Assembly: GCF_018390555.1 (NCBI RefSeq)
Contig: NZ_JAHBGB010000019.1
Span: forward strand, 1 to 64,000
From: Ancylobacter oerskovii
GTDB taxonomy: Bacteria > Pseudomonadota > Alphaproteobacteria > Rhizobiales > Xanthobacteraceae
Length of the DNA: 64,000 bases
Reading direction: 5' to 3'
The position numbers and the translations under genes are program-made. This document shows positions 54,047 to 62,043 of this stretch, in pieces. Below the pieces are notes generated by a model. The model did not search any database, was not told the DNA's origin, and saw nothing but the letters and a program-made list of their open reading frames with translations. Positions within the stretch are counted from its first letter, which is position 1; each line of letters starts with the position of its first letter.

Positions 54047-55300
54047 TTACTCCTGCGCGGTGCCGGCCGGCGTGCCGGCGGCGGCGTAGTGGCGGTCGGC
54101 GGGCCGTGCGCTTTCCTTGCCGCGGTCGCGGACCTCGCCGGTGGTCTCGTCGATGGTGACTTCCACCGGCGAGGCCATCTGTCCCGCGGTGACAAACTGG
54201 CTGCCCTCGACCACGACCCGGTCGCCATCGGCGATGCCGCTTTCGACCAGCCAGTTGTTGCCGACGCTGCGGCCGATGGCGAGCAGGCGCTGCTCGACCT
54301 TGCCGTCGCCATTGACCATCAGCGCCACCGGCTCGCCCTTGGTGTTGCGGGTCACGGCGCGCTGCGGCACCAGGAAGCTGTTCGGCGCCACGCCCTCCTC
54401 GACGATGGCGCGCACATACATGCCAGGCAGCAGCAGGCGGTCGGGATTGGGGAACTGGGCGCGCACGCCGAAGGTGCCGGTGGTTTCGTCGACATAGGCC
54501 GAGGCGAATTCCAGCGTGCCCTCATGCGGATAGGGCGTGCCGTTGTCGAGCTTCAGGCGAACCTTGACGTCCTTGCCGGCGATCTTGATGCGGCCGTCGC
54601 TGATCGCCGCGCGCAGATTCAGCAGGTTGGTACTGGACTGGGTGACATCGACATTGATGGGATCGAGCGTGCGGATGGTCGTCAGGGCCGTGTCCTGGCT
54701 CGCGGTGACCAATGCGCCGGGGGTGAGCGAGGATTTGTCGATGCGGCCGCCGATCGGCGCGGTGATGCGGGTATAGTCGAGATTGATCTTGGCGGTGTCG
54801 ACGCTGGCCTTCGCCGCGGCAACCTCCGCCTTGGCCTGCGCCAGCGAGGCCGAGGCGTCGTCATAGTCCTGCTTGCTCACCGCGTTCTGCTTGATGAGGC
54901 CCTGGTAGCGTTCGAGCTTGGCCTGGGCGCTGGGCACGGCGGCCTCGGCCTTCTGCAGGCTGGCCACCGCGCTGTCATAGCTGGCCTGATAGCTGGCCGG
55001 ATCGATCTGGTAGAGCGGATCGCCGGTCTTCACCTCGCTGCCCTCCTGGAACAGCCGCTCCTTGATGATCCCGCCCACTTGCGGGCGCACCTCGGCAATC
55101 AGCGAGGCGGTGGTGCGGCCCGGCATCTCGGCCGTGACGGCAACGGATTGGGGGTGCAGCGTCACCACACCGACCTGCGGGCGCTCCGACGTGCCGGGTG
55201 CCTGGGAGGTGGCCGCGTCGCGCCCATCGCAGCCCGCGACGAGGAGCAATATGAGGCCCGATATCGGCAGCAGCGCGGACCGCCTTGCGTAGATCGACAT
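54047..55300 (-). CDS. RND efflux periplasmic adaptor (AcrA/MexA family)
   Basis: The 417-residue lipoprotein has a lipobox LVAGC with Cys24, lipoyl halves around VRPQVGGIIKERLFQEGSEV and TRITAPIGGRIDKSSLTPGA, an alpha-hairpin of coiled coil (about 100-170) and a beta-barrel plus membrane-proximal domain at the C-terminus (LLPGMYVRAIVEEG). It links the RND pump encoded 6 bases downstream to an outer-membrane channel. A 15-bp dyad at 55332-55346 lies 31 bases upstream of the start, a natural place for a repressor. The C-terminal tail is Ala/Thr-rich and unremarkable. Confidence 0.93.
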   Translation of the reverse strand: MSIYARRSALLPISGLILLLVAGCDGRDAATSQAPGTSERPQVGVVTLHPQSVAVTAEMPGRTTASLIAEVRPQVGGIIKERLFQEGSEVKTGDPLYQIDPASYQASYDSAVASLQKAEAAVPSAQAKLERYQGLIKQNAVSKQDYDDASASLAQAKAEVAAAKASVDTAKINLDYTRITAPIGGRIDKSSLTPGALVTASQDTALTTIRTLDPINVDVTQSSTNLLNLRAAISDGRIKIAGKDVKVRLKLDNGTPYPHEGTLEFASAYVDETTGTFGVRAQFPNPDRLLLPGMYVRAIVEEGVAPNSFLVPQRAVTRNTKGEPVALMVNGDGKVEQRLLAIGRSVGNNWLVESGIADGDRVVVEGSQFVTAGQMASPVEVTIDETTGEVRDRGKESARPADRHYAAAGTPAGTAQE

Positions 55301-55331
55301 CCCAGCACAATCCCATTTTAGGAAACTAATT

Positions 55332-55346
55332 GGTATCCATATTACC
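55332..55346. promoter_or_regulatory. Operator-like dyad in front of the efflux operon
   Basis: GGTATCCATATTACC has GGTA/TACC arms and lies in a short AT-rich stretch just upstream of the adaptor gene. It resembles TetR-family operators of RND pumps in form, but no TetR gene is adjacent. It partly recalls the Rrf2-linked GGATAT motif read on the other strand (ATATGGATACC). Confidence 0.4.
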
Positions 55347-55511
55347 CGGATCTCTGCCGTGTCAACCGTTGGGGCATAGTGGCGGGAGGGTTCATCCGTG
55401 CCGGCCTCGCCGGAAATCGCCCCGTGGCGGTGCGATCCTCAGGATTCCCTCGGTCCGGCGGGTGCAGTACTCTTTCCCGCGCCGTCGACGCGGACGGTGG
55501 TGAGAAGCATC

Positions 55512-56915
55512 ATGTTCCTGTCCGTCTTCGAGCTCTTTAAGATCGGCATCGGGCCGTCCAGTTCTCATACGATGGGGCCGATGACCGCGGCGGCGCGTTT
55601 CCTGGAGGATGTGAAGAGGGAGGAGTGGCGGCGGCGGCCGGACGATCATGTCGCCCGCATCACCGCCCGCCTGCACGGATCGCTGGCCTATACCGGCGTT
55701 GGACACGGGTCGGACCGTGCCGTGATCCTCGGCCTTGCGGGAAAGACGCCGTTGACCGTGGATCCCGACGAGGTCGAGGCCATCGTCCAGGCCGTGTCAG
55801 CGTCGCACCTTGTGAGGCCGTCCGGTCATCCGGCCTATGTGTTCGACCCGGCGACGGACCTCGTTCTGGACAAGACGACGCCGCTGCCGGGCCACGCGAA
55901 CGGCATGACCTTCCAGGGCCACGACGCCGAGGGCCGCGTGCTGGTCGAGCATGTCTATTATTCGATCGGCGGCGGGTTCGTCCTCTCGGAGGAGGAGTTG
56001 CAGGCGGCCCGATCGAACAAGGCCTCCGCCACGGATCAGCGGGCGGTGCCGTATCCCTTCCGTACCGCCGCCGAAATGTTGTCCATGGCGTCCGAAAGCG
56101 GCCTGTCGATCGCCGCGATGAAACGGGCAAATGAAGAGACGTGGATGCCGCGCGCCGAGCTGGACGCGGGATTGGACGCCATCTGGCAGGCCATGAGCCG
56201 TTGCATCGAGCGCGGGCTTGCGCAGGACGGCGTCATACCGGGCCGGCTGAAGGTCAAGCGCCGCGCCCGGGCCCTGCATGACAAGCTGGTCGACGACTGG
56301 CGGCAGAACCGATCCAATCCGCTGCTCGCCAACGACTGGCTGTCGATCTACGCCATGGCGGTGAACGAGGAGAACGCCGCCGGGGGCCGTGTCGTCACGG
56401 CGCCGACGAATGGTGCGGCCGGCGTGGTGCCCGCCGTGATGCGGTACTGGCTGCACTTCAATGCCGAAGCCGACCAGAGAAGCATCCGGGATTTTCTCAT
56501 GACGGCCGCGGCCATCGGGGGGATCATCAAGTCCAACGCGTCGATCTCGGGTGCCGAAGTCGGGTGCCAGGGCGAGGTGGGATCGGCGGCCGCCATGGCC
56601 GCGGCGGGACTGGCAGCTCTCCTGGGCGGGTCTCCCGCGCAGGTGGAGAACGCCGCCGAGATCGCGCTGGAGCATCATCTCGGCATGACCTGCGACCCGA
56701 TCGGCGGTCTCGTGCAGGTGCCCTGCATCGAACGCAACGCGCTCGGGGCGGTGAAGGCGGTTACCGCCGCCTCGCTGGCGATCAAGGGCGACGGCACGCA
56801 TTTCGTGCCGCTGGATGTTGCGATCGAGACGATGCGGCAAACCGGCATGGACATGAACGAGAAGTACAAGGAAACCAGTCTCGGAGGCCTGGCGGTCAAC
56901 GTCGTTGAATGCTGA
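55512..56915 (+). CDS. sdaA: L-serine ammonia-lyase (iron-sulfur, single chain)
   Basis: The 467-residue enzyme deaminates L-serine to pyruvate and ammonia with a [4Fe-4S] cluster. The N-terminal domain has [13 protein letters not shown] (12-24). The cluster ligands are Cys352 ([11 protein letters not shown]), Cys394 (MTCDPIGG) and Cys405 (VQVPCIERN). The chain ends in Cys467, the tail-in-mouth fourth ligand described for type 2 serine dehydratases. The ATG at 55512 gives the family start [16 protein letters not shown]; 38 residues of open frame upstream are not part of it. It is monocistronic, divergent from the efflux operon. The glycine-betaine-like importer downstream may feed serine/glycine formation, which is speculation. 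Confidence 0.95.
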   Translation: MFLSVFELFKIGIGPSSSHTMGPMTAAARFLEDVKREEWRRRPDDHVARITARLHGSLAYTGVGHGSDRAVILGLAGKTPLTVDPDEVEAIVQAVSASHLVRPSGHPAYVFDPATDLVLDKTTPLPGHANGMTFQGHDAEGRVLVEHVYYSIGGGFVLSEEELQAARSNKASATDQRAVPYPFRTAAEMLSMASESGLSIAAMKRANEETWMPRAELDAGLDAIWQAMSRCIERGLAQDGVIPGRLKVKRRARALHDKLVDDWRQNRSNPLLANDWLSIYAMAVNEENAAGGRVVTAPTNGAAGVVPAVMRYWLHFNAEADQRSIRDFLMTAAAIGGIIKSNASISGAEVGCQGEVGSAAAMAAAGLAALLGGSPAQVENAAEIALEHHLGMTCDPIGGLVQVPCIERNALGAVKAVTAASLAIKGDGTHFVPLDVAIETMRQTGMDMNEKYKETSLGGLAVNVVEC

Positions 56916-57060
56916 TCGTGCCGCGACGTGGGGCCTGGGTTTCCCGGTGCGGCCGCCCGGCTGAAGCGCTTCGTCGAGGCCGCCCTGAGGCGTGGTGGCG
57001 CCAAGGGGAAGCCACGAAGGGAATTGTCTATAAAATTAGTAGTGATATGTCTGTCGGAGG

Positions 57061-57080
57061 CGTGGGCCTTTTCGGCCACG
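57061..57080 (+). promoter_or_regulatory. Leader hairpin before the osmoprotectant operon
   Basis: CGTGGGCC (57061-57068) pairs with GGCCACG (57074-57080), leaving one bulged G, 20 bases upstream of the start codon at 57100. The 184-base gap also has a TATAAAAT-like -10 near 57028-57035. The hairpin may affect access to the GGAG ribosome site. Confidence 0.4.
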
Positions 57081-57099
57081 GGTCTAATGGAGCATTGAA

Positions 57100-58023
57100 A
57101 TGACGTTCAGGCGCATTCTCGCCGTTGCCGCGCTTGCAGCCAGCCTCGGCTTCGTCGCGGCCGGGCCGGCTGCCGCCGCCGGCAGCGTGACCGTCGGGTC
57201 CAAGATCGACACCGAGGGGGCTGTCCTTGGCAATGTCATTGCACTGCTGCTGAAGCAAGAGGGCATCGACGTGAAGGAGCGGATCTCGCTCGGTCCTACC
57301 AAGATCGTGCGCACCGCGCTCCTGCAGGGTGAAATCGACATCTACCCGGAATATACCGGCAATGCCGGCTTCTTCTTCAATGTCGACGCCGACCCGGCAT
57401 GGAAGAAGGCCGATACCGCCTATGCAAAGGCGAAGGAACTCGATGCGGCCAACAAGATCGTCTGGCTGCAGCCGGCCCCCGCCAACAACACATGGGCGAT
57501 CGCCGTCCGCGGCGACGTCGCCAAGGCCAATCATCTCGCGACGCTGGAGGATTTCGGCAAATGGGTCGCGAGCGGTGCCGAGGTGAAACTGGCCGGGTCG
57601 GCTGAATTCGTGGAAAGCCCGGCGGCGCTGCCGGCCTTCCAGACGGCCTATGGCTTCAAGCTGGGCCAGGATCAGTTGCTCGTTCTCTCCGGCGGCGACA
57701 CCGCGGCCACGATAAAGGCGGCGGCCGAAGGCACGTCCGGCGTCAATGCCGCCATGGTCTACGGCACGGATGGCGGTATCGCGGCGCTCGATCTGAAGGT
57801 GCTCGCCGATACCAAGGGCGTGCAGCCGGTCTATGAGCCGGCGCCCGTTGTCCGGGCCGCGGTATTGGAGGCGAACCCGGAGATCGCCACCATTCTGGCG
57901 CCGGCTTTCGCGGCGCTCGATCTCGAAACGCTGCAGTCGCTCAATGCCAAGGTGCAGCTCGAAGGACAGGATGCGCGTTCGGTCGCCAAGGCATGGCTCA
58001 CCGAAAAAGGCCTGTTGAAGTGA
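57100..58023 (+). CDS. osmF: Osmoprotectant (betaine/choline) binding protein, OsmF/YehZ-like
   Basis: The 307-residue periplasmic protein has a signal peptide cleaved near residue 27 (PAAA-AG) and an OpuAC/QAT-family substrate-binding fold. VTVGSKIDTEGAVLGNVIALLL is near 30-51, LLQGEIDIYPEYTGNAGFFF near 74-93 and WLQPAPANNTWAIAVR near 123-138; the Tyr, Trp and Phe residues form the aromatic cage for quaternary ammonium groups. It heads a four-gene operon in the order of E. coli osmF-yehYXW and overlaps the next gene (GTGA). E. coli OsmF has low betaine affinity, so the true ligand may be another osmolyte. Confidence 0.9.
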   Translation: MTFRRILAVAALAASLGFVAAGPAAAAGSVTVGSKIDTEGAVLGNVIALLLKQEGIDVKERISLGPTKIVRTALLQGEIDIYPEYTGNAGFFFNVDADPAWKKADTAYAKAKELDAANKIVWLQPAPANNTWAIAVRGDVAKANHLATLEDFGKWVASGAEVKLAGSAEFVESPAALPAFQTAYGFKLGQDQLLVLSGGDTAATIKAAAEGTSGVNAAMVYGTDGGIAALDLKVLADTKGVQPVYEPAPVVRAAVLEANPEIATILAPAFAALDLETLQSLNAKVQLEGQDARSVAKAWLTEKGLLK

Positions 58024-59249
58024 GCCTGACGGACGGTTCAGCGGTTGCCGAGACACCGGAGACCGCTGCCATCCAGAGGAGGACCGGAGGCGCCGGGGCC
58101 AACCCGCTGCTGATGCTGATCGTCGCCGGCATGGCGGCCGCCCTGGCGAGCCTGGGTTTCGTATCCGTCGGGCCCAATCGCATCGTCAGCGGCAAGCCGC
58201 TTGCGCTGTGGTCGGCGGTGGAGCCGGCGTTTGCCGTCGGCCTCGCAATGCTGATCCTGATGCTGGGACTTGCGGCGCTGCTGCGCTCGGGGGCATGGCG
58301 TGACCGCCTCGTCAGCGTCGTTGCCGCGCTCCTCCTGCTGGCAAGCGTGGCAACGGCGGGACATGCGGCCAGCCTGGTCGCCGAGGCTAGCGGGCCGATC
58401 GCGCGCACCTCGCTGGGCGCGGCCTTCTGGATCATCGCCGCCGGTTCCGCCTTTGCGTTCGCCGATGCGATGGGGCGGATGGCGCCGCATCCGCTCGCGC
58501 AGGTCGTCGTCGCCGCCGCGATGGGTGGTGCGCTCGCCGCGCTTGCCGTCTCCGGCGCGTTGTCGGATCTCTCGCTCGCCCGGGAATTCGCCAATCGCCG
58601 CGAAGCTTACGGCGCGGAAGTGCTGCGGCATCTCGCGCTGGTCGGCGGTGCGCTTGCCGGTGCCTTGCCGATCGGCGCCCTGCTCGGCGTCGTGGCCCTG
58701 CGGCGCCAGGCCTGGCGCAAGCCGCTCTTCGCGGTGCTGAATCTCATCCAGACGATACCCTCCATCGCGATCTTCGGACTGCTCATCGGCCCGCTCAGTA
58801 CCTTGTCAGCCTGGCTGCCCGGCCTGCGCTCGCTCGGCGTCGGCGGCATCGGCGCGGCTCCGGCCATCATCGCCCTTACCCTCTACGGCCTGCTGCCGAC
58901 CGCGCGCGGAACCTTCGCGGGGCTCGCTGCCACGCCGCCGGCCGTCATCGAGGCCGCCCGCGGCATGGGGCTCGACGAGCGGCAGATCCTGTGGCGGGTG
59001 TCCATCCCGCTCGCATTGCCGATCCTCATCGCTTCCCTTCGCCTGGTCGTGGTGCAACTTGTCGGCCTCGCCGTGGTGGCGGCGCTCATCGGCGCCGGCG
59101 GGCTGGGCGCCTTCATCTTCCAGGGGCTCGGCCAGACGGCCACAGACCTCATCCTGCTCGGCGCGCTGTCGGCCATCGCCCTCGCTCTCGCCGCCGACCT
59201 CGCGCTTCGGAGCCTGGGCGCGGCGCTGACGCCCGGAGCCTCCTCATGA
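58020..59249 (+). CDS. yehY: Osmoprotectant ABC permease with extended N-terminus (YehY-like)
   Basis: This 409-residue membrane protein has a C-terminal binding-protein-dependent permease domain (about 205-400), with LNLIQTIPSIAIFGLLIGPL and ARGMGLDERQILWRVSIPLALP as the EAA loop. The N-terminal 200 residues hold about four or five extra hydrophobic segments, as in YehY, which is longer than YehW. The GTG at 58020 overlaps the osmF stop. It partners with the shorter permease at 60184 and the ATPase that starts in its stop (ATGA). Very high Ala/Leu content is typical of this branch. Confidence 0.9.
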   Translation: MSLTDGSAVAETPETAAIQRRTGGAGANPLLMLIVAGMAAALASLGFVSVGPNRIVSGKPLALWSAVEPAFAVGLAMLILMLGLAALLRSGAWRDRLVSVVAALLLLASVATAGHAASLVAEASGPIARTSLGAAFWIIAAGSAFAFADAMGRMAPHPLAQVVVAAAMGGALAALAVSGALSDLSLAREFANRREAYGAEVLRHLALVGGALAGALPIGALLGVVALRRQAWRKPLFAVLNLIQTIPSIAIFGLLIGPLSTLSAWLPGLRSLGVGGIGAAPAIIALTLYGLLPTARGTFAGLAATPPAVIEAARGMGLDERQILWRVSIPLALPILIASLRLVVVQLVGLAVVAALIGAGGLGAFIFQGLGQTATDLILLGALSAIALALAADLALRSLGAALTPGASS

Positions 59250-60187
59250 TCGTGCTCGACCGCCTCACCAAACGTTTCGGCACCACTCTCGCCGTCGACA
59301 ACCTTTCCCTGACCGTGCCCAATGGGTCCATCTGCGCGCTGGTCGGGGCATCCGGCTGCGGCAAGTCGACGACGCTGCGGCTCATCAACCGCCTCAGCGA
59401 GCCGGATGGCGGGCACGTCCTGATCGACGGCACCGACGCCGCCAGCCTGGCGCCCGTCGCGCTTCGCCGGCGCATCGGCTACGTCATCCAGTCGATCGGG
59501 CTGTTCCCGCATTGGAGCATCGCCCGCAATATCGGCACCGTGCCCGAACTCCTGGGCTGGCCGGCGCATCGGGTGGCGCAGCGCGTCGACGAATTGCTGG
59601 ATCTCGTCGGCCTCGATCCCGCCCGCTATCGCAGCCGGCGCCCGCATGAGCTTTCCGGCGGGCAGCAGCAGCGGGTCGGCGTCGCCCGCGCTCTTGCCGC
59701 CGACCCGGACCTGCTGCTGATGGACGAGCCGTTCGGCGCCCTCGACCCTGTGACCCGGGACGGCCTGCAGGGCGCGCTTCTCGATATTCAGGCGCGGACC
59801 CGCAAGACCGTCGTCATCGTCACCCACGACATCGACGAGGCGATCCGTCTTGCCTCGCTGATCGCCGTGCTGGACGGCGGGCGGCTGATCCAGCAGGGCT
59901 CGCCCCATGAGCTGCTTGCCCGACCTGCCAATGCCTTTGTCGAAGCTTTCGTCGGCGGTCCCCGTCGTGGCCTGCGGCTGTTGCAGGTCACGCCGGTCGG
60001 CGAGCGCACCCGTTATGGGATGGGCGCGGAAGGCGTCCCGATCGATGCCGGGGCGACGCTCGACGTGGCCCTGGAGCGGATGGTGACGGGCAACATCGAT
60101 CGGATCCCGGTGCTCGACCGGGCAACCGGCCGGAGCGGCGCGCTTTCATTGACCGATATCGTGGCACCGGACGGGGCGTTGCGATGA
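59246..60187 (+). CDS. yehX: Osmoprotectant ABC transporter ATPase (YehX/OpuCA-like)
   Basis: The 313-residue ATPase of the glycine-betaine/OpuCA group has Walker A GASGCGKST (34-42), IQSIGLFPHWSIARNI typical of the quaternary-amine branch, signature LSGGQQQR, Walker B LLLMDEP and THDIDEAIRLASLIAV. The C-terminal 70 residues form a partial CBS-like segment (VTGNIDRIPVLDRATG). It energises the two permeases and overlaps both (ATGA at each side). The size and order match E. coli yehX. Single short CBS-like tail suggests weak or no ionic-strength sensing compared with OpuA. Confidence 0.9.
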   Translation: MIVLDRLTKRFGTTLAVDNLSLTVPNGSICALVGASGCGKSTTLRLINRLSEPDGGHVLIDGTDAASLAPVALRRRIGYVIQSIGLFPHWSIARNIGTVPELLGWPAHRVAQRVDELLDLVGLDPARYRSRRPHELSGGQQQRVGVARALAADPDLLLMDEPFGALDPVTRDGLQGALLDIQARTRKTVVIVTHDIDEAIRLASLIAVLDGGRLIQQGSPHELLARPANAFVEAFVGGPRRGLRLLQVTPVGERTRYGMGAEGVPIDAGATLDVALERMVTGNIDRIPVLDRATGRSGALSLTDIVAPDGALR

Positions 60188-60915
60188 GCCGGCTCCTGCG
60201 TCTGGCGGGCCGTCCGGCCGTGTGGGTCAGCGGGGCATTCCTCCTCGTCCTGGGCGCGCTCCCCTACAGTGCAGGACTGTTCGGAGCGCTGTTCCCGGAC
60301 CTGCCGCGCCCGCTCTATAGCCGGGCGAGCTTCCTCGATCTCGCGCTCTCGCACGCGGCACTGGTCGGCATCGCCACGCTGGTGGTCGTCGGGGTGGGTA
60401 TCGGTGTCGGCATCTTCGTGACCCGTCCGGTCGGTCGCGACTTCGCCGGGCCGATCGATACGCTGACCGCCGTGGGGCAGACATTCCCGCCGACCGCGGT
60501 GCTGGCGCTGGCTGTCCCGGCAATGGGCTATGGCGGCGCGCCGACGGTCATGGCGTTGATCGTCTACGGCTTGTTGCCGGTGGTGAGCGCCACCATTGCC
60601 GGCCTGAACGCCGTGCCGAGGGCGCCGATGCAGGCGGCGGACGGAATCGGCCTCTCGCCCGGGGGCCGGCTTCTCAAGGTCGAACTGCCGCTTGCCGCGC
60701 CGGTCATCCTGTCGGGCGTGCGCACCTCGGTGGTCCTCAACATCGGAACCGCCACGATAGGGTCGACGGTCGGCGCTCTCACGCTGGGGTCGCCGATCAT
60801 AGAGGGATTGTCCGGCTCCAATCCCGCCTATGTCATCCAGGGGGCTGTTCTTGTCGGCCTGTTCGCGGTGGCGGCCGATCTATGGCTCGACGAGCTGGAG
60901 CGGGCGTTGACCTAG
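60184..60915 (+). CDS. yehW: Osmoprotectant ABC permease (YehW-like)
   Basis: The 243-residue permease is the same length as E. coli YehW, with six predicted helices and the EAA-type loop ADGIGLSPGGRLLKVELPLA near 152-171, preceded by YGLLPVVSATIAGL. The C-terminus GAVLVGLFAVAADLWLDELE is the usual end of this group. It starts in the stop codon of the ATPase gene and closes the operon. Its own TAG stop (60913-60915) lies at the edge of a dispersed Hyphomicrobiales repeat that can fold as a terminator. Confidence 0.9.
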   Translation: MSRLLRLAGRPAVWVSGAFLLVLGALPYSAGLFGALFPDLPRPLYSRASFLDLALSHAALVGIATLVVVGVGIGVGIFVTRPVGRDFAGPIDTLTAVGQTFPPTAVLALAVPAMGYGGAPTVMALIVYGLLPVVSATIAGLNAVPRAPMQAADGIGLSPGGRLLKVELPLAAPVILSGVRTSVVLNIGTATIGSTVGALTLGSPIIEGLSGSNPAYVIQGAVLVGLFAVAADLWLDELERALT

Positions 60916-60980
60916 AGCGTTTTCGAGCGAAGTGGAATCCGGTTCGCGTGAAGAAAACGCCTTGAAACAAGAACCTGGCA
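60914..60980. repeat. Dispersed Hyphomicrobiales intergenic repeat (GCGTTTTC element)
   Basis: The sequence starts AGAGCGTTTTCGAGCGAAGT, continues with a GGAATCCGGTTCGCGTGAAG-like core, and has GCGTTTTC (60917-60924) complementary to GAAAACGC (60953-60960). This unit is a well-known repeated intergenic sequence of rhizobia and relatives. It sits immediately after yehW and touches its stop codon, where the 8-bp stem may act as terminator or mRNA end protector. Confidence 0.8.
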
Positions 60981-61053
60981 CGTGCTGAAGCCTCGATGCG
61001 ACAGCGCCCGGCGGAAACGGATCATCCGCCAGGCCGTTGCCCGGACCCTATCG

Positions 61054-62043
61054 TCAGCCCAGCGGGAAGATATCGGGCACTGCCTGGATTCGCTCCACGA
61101 TGCCCTGTTCGAACTGGTAGCGGGCGAAGGTCTCGATCGCCCGCCGGTTCGCTTCCAGCCCGTAGGGCCAGTAATCCGCTGCCATCGCCGCCTCGGTCTC
61201 GCGCAGCGATGCCTCCTGCCAGGGGAGCATGGCGGTGTCGTAGGCATATTGATGCAGCTCGCCGGCGGCGAAGGCCTTGGCCGCCCCGAACGCCTCGGCG
61301 AGCGCGGCGGGCAGGCCGGGATGGCGTTCCACTATATCGGCGCGGATGCCGATCACGTGCATCAGCGGGAACAGCCCGGTGCGGCGGTAATAGTCCTTCT
61401 CCGCCGCGGGTATGTCGGCGAACAGGCGCCGGATCGCCGGATGCCCCTGCGCGAAGGCCTGCGGCGCGCGCGGGGCGATGATGGCATCGATGCGCCCCTC
61501 CAGCATCTGCTGCCACAAGGTCTCGCCAGCGCCGAGCCGGGTAACGGCGAAGCGGGCGGGCAATTCGATCGGCACCTTTTCCTCGCGCCCCGGCGCGTCG
61601 ATGCCGCCGATCACCCAATGCACCTTGTCGGCGCTCACCCCGTAGTCGTCGGAGAGCAGGCCGCGCACCCAGACATTGGCGGTCAGCTGGTATTCCGGCA
61701 CGCCGATGCGCCGGCCGGCGAGATCCTCCGGCCGGGCGATGCCGGCGTCGGAGCGGATATAGATCGCGCTGTGCCGGAACTTGCGCGAGACGAAGATCGG
61801 CAGGCCGACATAGCGGCAGGTGCCGCGCGCGCGCAGCAGCGCATAGGTGCTGAGCGACATTTCGGTGATGTCGAACTCGCCGCCCAGCATGCCGCGCAGG
61901 AATACCTCCTCCGGCGGCAGGATCGCCCAGTCCAGCCGGAAGCCGGCCGGGCGGACCACGCCGGCGATCAGCGGCCAGGTGCGGTCATAGGCGCCGCAGC
62001 CGACGGTGAGCGCCTCGGCCGGCGCCATCTGGAACTCGCTCAT
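61054..62043 (-). CDS. 4,5-dihydroxyphthalate decarboxylase-like / substrate-binding-like protein
   Basis: The 329-residue protein has a type II periplasmic-binding-protein fold without a signal peptide. GRRIGVPEYQLTANVWVRGLL near 116-136 and PLMHVIGIRADIVERHPGLP near 240-259 match the family annotated as 4,5-dihydroxyphthalate decarboxylase (Pht5-like). The start at 62043 overlaps the stop of the TPP enzyme gene (ATGA). Many members of this family are annotated by distant similarity and may be cytoplasmic enzymes acting on dihydroxylated aromatic acids. The upstream TctA-type transporter component suggests uptake of a di- or tricarboxylate. Substrate uncertain. Confidence 0.75.
   Translation of the reverse strand: MSEFQMAPAEALTVGCGAYDRTWPLIAGVVRPAGFRLDWAILPPEEVFLRGMLGGEFDITEMSLSTYALLRARGTCRYVGLPIFVSRKFRHSAIYIRSDAGIARPEDLAGRRIGVPEYQLTANVWVRGLLSDDYGVSADKVHWVIGGIDAPGREEKVPIELPARFAVTRLGAGETLWQQMLEGRIDAIIAPRAPQAFAQGHPAIRRLFADIPAAEKDYYRRTGLFPLMHVIGIRADIVERHPGLPAALAEAFGAAKAFAAGELHQYAYDTAMLPWQEASLRETEAAMAADYWPYGLEANRRAIETFARYQFEQGIVERIQAVPDIFPLG

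Noticed and set aside
51131..55321. 1396-codon open frame on the plus strand
   Set aside because: It is exactly antisense to the RND pump and adaptor; the composition (His/Gly/Asp/Arg-rich, no motif) is typical of antisense frames in GC-rich DNA.
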